A stretch of 64,000 nt of DNA from Alteriqipengyuania flavescens (GTDB taxonomy: Bacteria; Pseudomonadota; Alphaproteobacteria; Sphingomonadales; Sphingomonadaceae). Every line of letters begins with the position of its first letter. Position 1 is the stretch's first letter. A model generated the notes under the pieces. It ran no database searches. It was not told where the DNA came from and worked only from the letters and a program-made list of their open reading frames with translations. The translations under genes were made by a program, and so were the position numbers. The stretch is taken from positions 2,336,501 through 2,400,500 of the forward strand of contig NZ_CP129107.1 of assembly GCF_030406725.1 (NCBI RefSeq). The letters are read 5' to 3'. Below are positions 58,587 to 64,000 of this stretch, piece by piece.

Positions 58587-60377
58587 ATGCCCGACCCGCT
58601 GACCTCCTCGCACGTACTTGGCGTTTCCCGTTCGCTGTCCGGCCAGAGCTGGATCTGGCGCGGCGGCAACAACGCCTTTGGCATGGCAGGCGGCGCGGAA
58701 GAGGATATCGTCACGCAGCTCCTCCTCGCCCGCGGGGTGGAGCCGGGTGATATCGAGAAGGAACGGCAGCCGACCCTGCGCGCCTTCCTGCCCGACCCGT
58801 CGGAATTCCGCGACATGGACACGGCGGCGGAGCGGCTTGCCCAGGCGGTGCTGACGGGCGAGCAGGTCACCGTCTACGGCGATTACGACGTCGACGGCGC
58901 CACCAGCGCGGCGCTGCTGATCCACCTCCTCCGCATGCTCGGGACCGAGGCCGACCACTACATCCCCGACCGCCTGCTGGAAGGCTACGGCCCCAGCGGG
59001 GAGGCGCTGGTAAAGCTGGGCGAAAGCGGATCGAGCCTGGTCGTCACGGTCGATTGCGGGGCGATGGCGCATGACGCACTGGGGCAGGCGCACGATGCCG
59101 GGCTCGACGTCATCGTGGTGGACCACCACAAATGCTCGCCCGAATTGCCGCGCACGGTGGCGCTCGTGAACCCGAACCGGCTCGACGAGAGCGATATCGG
59201 CGCCTCGCACGGACACCTCGCCGCCGTGGGCGTCGCCTTCCTGCTCGCCATTGCCACGGTCCGCACCTTGCGCGAACGCGGTTTCTTTTCCGATCGCAAG
59301 GAGCCTGACCTGCGCGGCCTGCTCGACCTCGTGGCGCTGGGCACGGTGGCCGATGTAGCGGCGCTGCGCGGGCTCAACCGGGCATTCGTGGCGCAGGGCC
59401 TGAAGGTCATGGCGCGCCGCGACAATATCGGCATGGCGGCGCTGATCGATGCGAGCCGCCTGAAGCGCGCGCCGCAATGCAGCGACCTCGGCTTCGCGCT
59501 CGGCCCGCGCATCAACGCCGGTGGCCGCGTGGGCGAAGCGACGCTGGGCGTGCGCCTGCTGACTACGCGCGACCCGGAAGAGGCGGCGCAGATCGCCCGC
59601 CAGCTGTCGGAGCTGAACGAGGACCGCCGCGCGATCGAGGCGGCGGTGCAGGAAGCCGCCGAGGACCAGCTGGCCGCACAGCACAACCGCGCCGTTCCGG
59701 TGGTCGCCGGCAAGGGCTGGCATCCCGGGGTGATCGGCATCGTTGCCGGGCGGCTTAAGGAAAAGACCGGCAAGCCGACGATCGTCATCGCGCTCGACGC
59801 CGACGATGCCGGACAGGGCAAGGGCTCGGGCAGGTCCATCGCGGGCGTGGATCTGGGCGCCGCCATCATCGCCGCGCGCGAGAACGACCTGCTCGTCGCG
59901 GGTGGCGGTCATGCGATGGCGGCCGGGCTCACGATTGCGGAGGACCGGCTCGAGGCTTTCCGCGACTGGCTCGATGCCACGCTGTCGCGTCAGGTCGAGG
60001 CGGCGATGGCGGGGCGCAAGCTCGCGCTCGATCTCTCGTTGGCACCCGGCGGCCTCACCCCCGAACTGATCGAGACCATGGAAGCGGCCGGACCCTATGG
60101 CATGGGCTGGCCGGGACCCAAGGTGGCCATCGGGCCCGTCCGCCTGGTCAAGGCCGACATCGTGGGCACTGATCACCTGCGCTTGATCGCGGCCGGCGAC
60201 GACGGAACCCGCATCAAGGCGATCGCCTTCCGCGCCGCCGAATCGGACATGGGACAGGCGATCCTGTCCGCGCCCGGAGGCCGCCGCCTGTGGCTGGCGG
60301 GCCGCGCAAAGATCGACGATTGGGGCGCCCGCCCGGCAGCGGAATTGCACCTGGAAGACGCCGCCTGGGCCGACTGA
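58587..60377 (+). CDS. recJ: Single-stranded-DNA-specific exonuclease RecJ
   Basis: A 596-residue 5'-3' ssDNA exonuclease of recombination and mismatch repair. DHH-family motifs are present: YGDYDVDGATSA near 96-107, DHHKC near 178-182, and the DHHA1 part GGGHAMAAGLTI near 447-458. Length is typical (560-600). It starts at ATG 58587 and is followed by a tRNA-Glu gene. Confidence 0.97.
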   Translation: MPDPLTSSHVLGVSRSLSGQSWIWRGGNNAFGMAGGAEEDIVTQLLLARGVEPGDIEKERQPTLRAFLPDPSEFRDMDTAAERLAQAVLTGEQVTVYGDYDVDGATSAALLIHLLRMLGTEADHYIPDRLLEGYGPSGEALVKLGESGSSLVVTVDCGAMAHDALGQAHDAGLDVIVVDHHKCSPELPRTVALVNPNRLDESDIGASHGHLAAVGVAFLLAIATVRTLRERGFFSDRKEPDLRGLLDLVALGTVADVAALRGLNRAFVAQGLKVMARRDNIGMAALIDASRLKRAPQCSDLGFALGPRINAGGRVGEATLGVRLLTTRDPEEAAQIARQLSELNEDRRAIEAAVQEAAEDQLAAQHNRAVPVVAGKGWHPGVIGIVAGRLKEKTGKPTIVIALDADDAGQGKGSGRSIAGVDLGAAIIAARENDLLVAGGGHAMAAGLTIAEDRLEAFRDWLDATLSRQVEAAMAGRKLALDLSLAPGGLTPELIETMEAAGPYGMGWPGPKVAIGPVRLVKADIVGTDHLRLIAAGDDGTRIKAIAFRAAESDMGQAILSAPGGRRLWLAGRAKIDDWGARPAAELHLEDAAWAD

Positions 60378-60411
60378 TCGCCCGCGGGGCGAAAAAAGCC
60401 CATCAACCGGG

Positions 60412-60440
60412 TTGACCCGCCCCGCCGTGCCCCTTAGAGG
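60412..60440 (+). promoter_or_regulatory. Promoter of tRNA-Glu
   Basis: TTGACC (60412-60417) and TAGAGG (60435-60440) are spaced by 17 bases and end 18 bases before the tRNA. This is a good housekeeping promoter fit, and the only gene to its right close by is the tRNA. Confidence 0.6.
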
Positions 60441-60458
60441 CGCGTCACCGCATCGGAT

Positions 60459-60533
60459 GGCCCCTTCGTCTAGCGGTTAGGACGCGGCCCTTTCACGGCT
60501 GAAACACGGGTTCGATTCCCGTAGGGGTCACCA
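60459..60533 (+). tRNA. tRNA-Glu (TTC)
   Basis: A complete cloverleaf: acceptor GGCCCCT pairs with AGGGGTC (one G-T), D arm with TAGCGGTTAGGA, anticodon loop CTTTCAC (60490-60496; anticodon TTC at 60492-60494), T arm ACGGGTTCGATTCCCGT, and encoded CCA (60531-60533). Reads GAA and GAG. Confidence 0.97.
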
Positions 60534-60604
60534 CCGATGCACTCCCCAACATTGTCGGCAACACTGGCTTGTGCGGCGGCGAACCTCGCCGCTAAGGGGC
60601 CTTC

Positions 60605-61777
60605 ATGCGCCCTCGCCGCGAATTGCCGATCGTCCCGCTGATCCTCGCCGCCATCGGCGCGGTGGCAGTCGGTGTCGCTTCGGAACAGGCGTGGCTGGCA
60701 CTCGTGGTGTTCGGCTTGTGGGCCTGCACGTTCTGGCTGGTACCGGTGCAGGCGGTAGAAACCCAGTCGAAGCGCAGCGACCTCAGCCTGACGCAGGACA
60801 ATGTCCGCCGCCTGCTCGACAACATGGCAACCCCGCTGCTGCTGGTGGACGAGCGGCGCATCGTGATCGCCAACGCCGCTGCGCGCGAGATTCTCGGCCA
60901 GCATGTCGTCGGGCAGGATCCGCGCATCGGCCTGCGCCATCCCGCCGCGGTCGCCCTTCTCGATTCGAGCGAGGGCGGGACCGACATGATCACCGGCCTG
61001 ACCGGCCGCAAGAGCGTGTGGCAGATGACGCGCCAGTCGGTAGACGGGCGGTTCTGGCTGATCGAGCTGCTCAACCGCACGATCGAGGCCGACGTCAGCC
61101 GCGCGCATACCGATTTCGTCGCCAATGCCAGCCACGAGCTGCGCACCCCGCTTGCCAACATCATCGGCTATGTCGAGACGCTGCTGGATACCGACGGCGA
61201 GATCGATCCCGCGATGCAGGACAAGTTCCTCGGCACCACCCTGCGCGAGGCGCGGCGGCTGCAGGCACTGGTCAGCGATCTCATGTCGCTGTCCCGCGTG
61301 GAGGCGGAAAAGCACGAACTGCCCGAACAGTCGATCGACCTGGTCGAGACGGTCCGCAAGGCGGCTAGCGAAAGCGGCAAGATCGAACAGCGCCACCGGG
61401 TCAAGGTTTCGCTGCCGGATGCGCCCATGATCATTCGCGGCGATCGGCAGCAGCTGGAACAGCTGGTGCGCAACCTCGTCGACAATGCGCTGAAATACGG
61501 CGGAGAGGACCAACCTGTCTCGGTCGTACTGACCGGGGATGGCAGCCGCGCCAGCCTGCGCGTGGTCGACCGGGGCGAAGGGATTGCCAGTGACCATTTG
61601 CCGCACCTCACCCGCCGGTTCTACCGCACCGATCCGGGGCGCAGCCGCGCTGCGGGCGGTACCGGCCTCGGCCTCGCGATCGTCAAGCATATCGTCGAGC
61701 GCCATCGCGGCCGGCTCGATATCGACAGCAAACAGGGTGAAGGCACCACCGTTTCCGTGCGGCTGCCCCTTCTCTGA
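60605..61777 (+). CDS. phoR: Phosphate-regulon sensor histidine kinase PhoR
   Basis: A 390-residue kinase with two N-terminal membrane helices (about 8-50), a PAS-like domain (about 65-160), the HisKA phospho-acceptor His177 in NASHELRTPLANIIGYVE, and a HATPase domain with NALKYGG near 295-301 and GTGLGLAIVKHIVERH near 355-370. It phosphorylates PhoB when phosphate is scarce. Followed by a porin and pstS, which PhoB would control; phoB and pstCAB must lie outside the window or further right. Confidence 0.9.
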   Translation: MRPRRELPIVPLILAAIGAVAVGVASEQAWLALVVFGLWACTFWLVPVQAVETQSKRSDLSLTQDNVRRLLDNMATPLLLVDERRIVIANAAAREILGQHVVGQDPRIGLRHPAAVALLDSSEGGTDMITGLTGRKSVWQMTRQSVDGRFWLIELLNRTIEADVSRAHTDFVANASHELRTPLANIIGYVETLLDTDGEIDPAMQDKFLGTTLREARRLQALVSDLMSLSRVEAEKHELPEQSIDLVETVRKAASESGKIEQRHRVKVSLPDAPMIIRGDRQQLEQLVRNLVDNALKYGGEDQPVSVVLTGDGSRASLRVVDRGEGIASDHLPHLTRRFYRTDPGRSRAAGGTGLGLAIVKHIVERHRGRLDIDSKQGEGTTVSVRLPLL

Positions 61778-61832
61778 CGGCTGCGCGGAAAGCGCAGTTT
61801 TCCACCCCTTCATTTCCCCATCGATGCCGCTT

Positions 61833-61890
61833 GTCACAAAAGAGCAACATCGCGTCGCCAAGGGCGTCACATTCGTCACTAACACGTCAA
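61833..61890. promoter_or_regulatory. Candidate PhoB-binding region upstream of the porin
   Basis: The region holds repeated GTCAC-like elements: GTCAC at 61833, 61866 and 61875, GTCGC at 61854 and GTCAA at 61886. Some spacings are near multiples of 11 (21, 12, 9, 11), as in Pho boxes (direct repeats of CTGTCAC, 11 bases apart). The fit is loose. Confidence 0.35.
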
Positions 61891-61904
61891 TTCGAGGTTT
61901 GATA

Positions 61905-63269
61905 ATGCGTCGTTCGCTTCTTGCCGGGGCGCTGCTTGCCGGTACCGTCCTGTCGCCGACCGTCGCCCAGGCACAGGATGCCACTGCGCCCACCGATGCC
62001 GAGATCATCGCCGAGATGCGCGCCGAACTCGCCGCCCTACGCGCCCGTGAGGACGAGCTGGAAGGCCGCACCCAGGCCGCCGAAAGCAGCATCGCCGCGC
62101 AGGCGGAAGGCCAGCAGGAAATCCGCACCGCCATCGCGGAAGTCGAAGCCGCGCCGACCACGATCACTGCTTTCAAGGGTGCGCCGCAAGTCTCCTCCGA
62201 CAGTGGCTGGACCTTCAAGCCCCGCGGCCGCGTGATGGTGGACGCCGGGACCATCTCCGCCCCCGAAGGGATCGACGACGGTTTCGGCAGCACGCTGCGC
62301 CGTGTCCGCCTGGGCGTCCAGGGCGATATGCCGGGCGGCTTCGGCTACAAGTTGGAAGCCGACTTCGCCGGAAACGAAGTCGACCTGACGGATGCCTTCC
62401 TGTCCTACGAGGATGGCGGGTTCGAAGTTCGCGCCGGCCAGTTCAACAATTTCCAGTCGTTGGAAGAGCTGACGAGCGGCCTCCACACCTCCTTCATCGA
62501 GCGCGCCGCCTTCACCGACGCCTTCGGCTTCCGCCGCAAGGTCGGGGTCGGCGGGCAGTGGTCCGGCGGTGACGTGTTGGTCCAGGCCGGTGCCTTTGCC
62601 GACAACAGCGAGACCCTGCCCGACGGCAGCCGGTCTTACGACGCCCGCATCGTCTTCATGCCGAAGACGTCGTTCGGCCAGCTGCACCTCGGCGCGTCGG
62701 TCCACCAGACCGATCTCGATAACGGCGAGACGGTCCGTTATCGCCAGCGTCCGCTGGTGAACTTCACCGCCGTGCGCCCGGTCAACACCGGCTCGCTCGC
62801 GGCGACCGGCGAGTTCGGTTATGGCGCGGAAGCGGCCCTGATCAGCGGCCCGTTCCATTTTGCGGGCGAAGCTTTCTGCCAGCAGCCGGAGCTCGTCGCC
62901 GCCGCATCCGACCCGACTTTCTTCGGCGGCTATGTCGAAGCCGGCGTGTTCCTGACCCCGGGCGATTCGCGCGGCTACAAGGGCGGCACGTTCGACCGGA
63001 TCAAGCCGTCCAGCCCCGTCGGTGAAGGCGGTTTCGGCGCGGTCCAGTTCAATGTCCGCTACGACCGGCTCGACCTGTCGGACGACGGGATCGTGGGCGG
63101 CACGCAGGATGGCTATTACGCCTCGCTCGTCTGGTCGCCGACCGCCTACACCCGCCTGATGCTGAATTACGGCCGCCTCGAATATGGCGATGCCGCCGTG
63201 CCCGCCGCCAATGGTGACCGCGACTATGCCATCGATGTCTTCGGTGCCCGCGCGCAGGTCGATTTCTGA
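61905..63269 (+). CDS. OprP/phosphate-selective-type porin
   Basis: A 454-residue outer-membrane porin. A signal peptide ends at AQA (residue 23), followed by a coiled-coil segment rich in Ala, Glu and Arg (about 27-75) and a beta-barrel beginning with FKPRGRVMVDAG near 106. The C-terminus ends in Phe (QVDF) as outer-membrane proteins do. Phosphate-selective porin O/P family members share this layout. It lies between phoR and pstS, so it probably takes up phosphate under starvation. Confidence 0.85.
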   Translation: MRRSLLAGALLAGTVLSPTVAQAQDATAPTDAEIIAEMRAELAALRAREDELEGRTQAAESSIAAQAEGQQEIRTAIAEVEAAPTTITAFKGAPQVSSDSGWTFKPRGRVMVDAGTISAPEGIDDGFGSTLRRVRLGVQGDMPGGFGYKLEADFAGNEVDLTDAFLSYEDGGFEVRAGQFNNFQSLEELTSGLHTSFIERAAFTDAFGFRRKVGVGGQWSGGDVLVQAGAFADNSETLPDGSRSYDARIVFMPKTSFGQLHLGASVHQTDLDNGETVRYRQRPLVNFTAVRPVNTGSLAATGEFGYGAEAALISGPFHFAGEAFCQQPELVAAASDPTFFGGYVEAGVFLTPGDSRGYKGGTFDRIKPSSPVGEGGFGAVQFNVRYDRLDLSDDGIVGGTQDGYYASLVWSPTAYTRLMLNYGRLEYGDAAVPAANGDRDYAIDVFGARAQVDF

Positions 63270-63292
63270 TGCGATGACGCGGGTTTGCGGCG

Positions 63293-63319
63293 GTCACGCG
63301 ACTTTCGCACAAGCGTCAC
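63293..63319. promoter_or_regulatory. Candidate Pho box upstream of pstS
   Basis: GTCAC occurs at 63293-63297 and 63315-63319, exactly 22 bases (two helical turns) apart, with a weaker TTCGC at the mid position. This matches the 11-base spacing of PhoB direct repeats and lies 44 bases before the pstS ATG. Confidence 0.4.
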
Positions 63320-63362
63320 AATACAACCCTAACGAAGCCAAACTTCCCGATTGGAGCGTAAC

Positions 63363-64000
63363 ATGAAATTCGTACTTCGTACTTCCCTGCTGGCTGTCGC
63401 CGCAGTGTCCCTCGCCGCTTGCGGTTCCAGCAGCGATTCGCGCGACAATGTCCGCGCCGTCGGTTCCTCGACTGTCCTGCCCTTCGCCAAGAAAGTGGCC
63501 GAGGAATATGCCCGCGCCAATCCCGAGTTGAAGGCCCCGATCATCGAATCGAACGGCACGGGCGGCGGCATCGAGCTGTTCTGCGCCGGCGTGGGCACCC
63601 AGCACCCCGACATCGCCAACGCTTCGCGCCGGATGAAGGCGAGCGAATTCGAAACCTGCCAGAAGAACGGCGTGACCGAGATCACCGAGATCGAAGTCGG
63701 CCTGGACGGAATCGCCTTTGCCGCTGCCAAGGACGGCATCGACATCGCTCTGACGCCGGAGCAGGTGTACATGGCGCTGGCCGCCAACCCCTATGGCAAG
63801 AAGCAGACCGCGACCAAGTGGTCCGACATCGACCCCTCGCTACCCGACATCGACATCCTCGTCTACGGTCCGCCGGAAACCTCCGGCACCAGCGATGCGC
63901 TGAAGGAACTGATCCTGATGCCGGGCTGCAAGTCCAATGCCGACATGGCAGCCATGAAGGAAAGCGATGAAGAGCGTTACGAGGAAATCTGCACCTCGCT
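63363..64000 (+). CDS. pstS: Phosphate ABC transporter substrate-binding protein PstS, partial
   Basis: The first 212 residues of PstS, cut by the window edge. A lipoprotein signal (MKFVLRTSLLAVAAVSLAAC, Cys20) is followed by VGSSTVLPFAKKVAEEY, ESNGTGGGIELFCAG with phosphate-binding residues, and SGTSDALKEL. It binds phosphate in the periplasm for the PstCAB transporter. The ATG at 63363 follows TTGGAGCGTAAC (GGAG seven bases away). Confidence 0.95.
   Translation, partial: MKFVLRTSLLAVAAVSLAACGSSSDSRDNVRAVGSSTVLPFAKKVAEEYARANPELKAPIIESNGTGGGIELFCAGVGTQHPDIANASRRMKASEFETCQKNGVTEITEIEVGLDGIAFAAAKDGIDIALTPEQVYMALAANPYGKKQTATKWSDIDPSLPDIDILVYGPPETSGTSDALKELILMPGCKSNADMAAMKESDEERYEEICTS

Overview
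The window looks like a chromosome segment of an alphaproteobacterium of the order Sphingomonadales, most likely the Erythrobacteraceae. This is inferred from GC-rich coding, the protein sequences (RpoD with an acidic insert, EPSP-like tandem of typical sphingomonad housekeeping genes, OprP-type porin next to phoR and pstS) and the gene order; no database search was possible.

Positions 1 to about 12,910 are accessory DNA, visibly richer in A/T than the rest and full of mobility genes. From the left edge, a leftward module encodes an AlpA-type helix-turn-helix protein, an HUH-type replication protein, a tyrosine recombinase, an HhH-GPD (DNA glycosylase-like) protein and a DUF3768 protein. Two unrecognised genes follow, then a cargo of a TonB-dependent receptor, a short core-only tyrosine recombinase, a short-chain dehydrogenase and an unrecognised protein. 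The region ends with a P4-type integrase, a tandem 11-bp repeat and a 47-nt copy of the 3' end of tRNA-Lys(CTT). The simplest reading is a composite genomic island inserted in a tRNA-Lys gene whose intact copy lies beyond the left edge.

From 12,919 onward the DNA is core chromosome. Blocks in order: sulfate assimilation (LuxR-type regulator, cysD, cysNC, cysQ); riboflavin (an HTH-fused RibB with a palindrome upstream, ribH); a decayed EamA transporter; enolase; a YqjD/YqjE/YqjK-like set of small membrane proteins; greA with the carA-x-x-carB operon; yqeY with two paralogous lipoproteins; dnaG and rpoD; rpiB-glyA-nrdR-trmJ; a divergent sulfotransferase-like/Fe(II) dioxygenase pair; rpsD; a leftward run xseB-ispA-coaD-ppi-queA-tgt-chorismate mutase; purL; divergent serB/miaA; a reductoisomerase homologue lacking expected active-site residues; rhomboid protease; nitronate monooxygenase; an AHH-type gene; recJ; tRNA-Glu; and the start of the phosphate-starvation region (phoR, porin, pstS, cut by the right edge).

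Several genes are broken: the EamA transporter (several frame changes), a TM2 protein (one frame change), a nitroreductase (in-frame stop plus frame change) and an amidohydrolase (large internal deletion). The most interesting points are the HUH Rep/recombinase/glycosylase-like module at the left end, the RibB protein with an N-terminal HTH and a perfect palindrome just upstream of its own start, and the KARI homologue with substituted catalytic residues.
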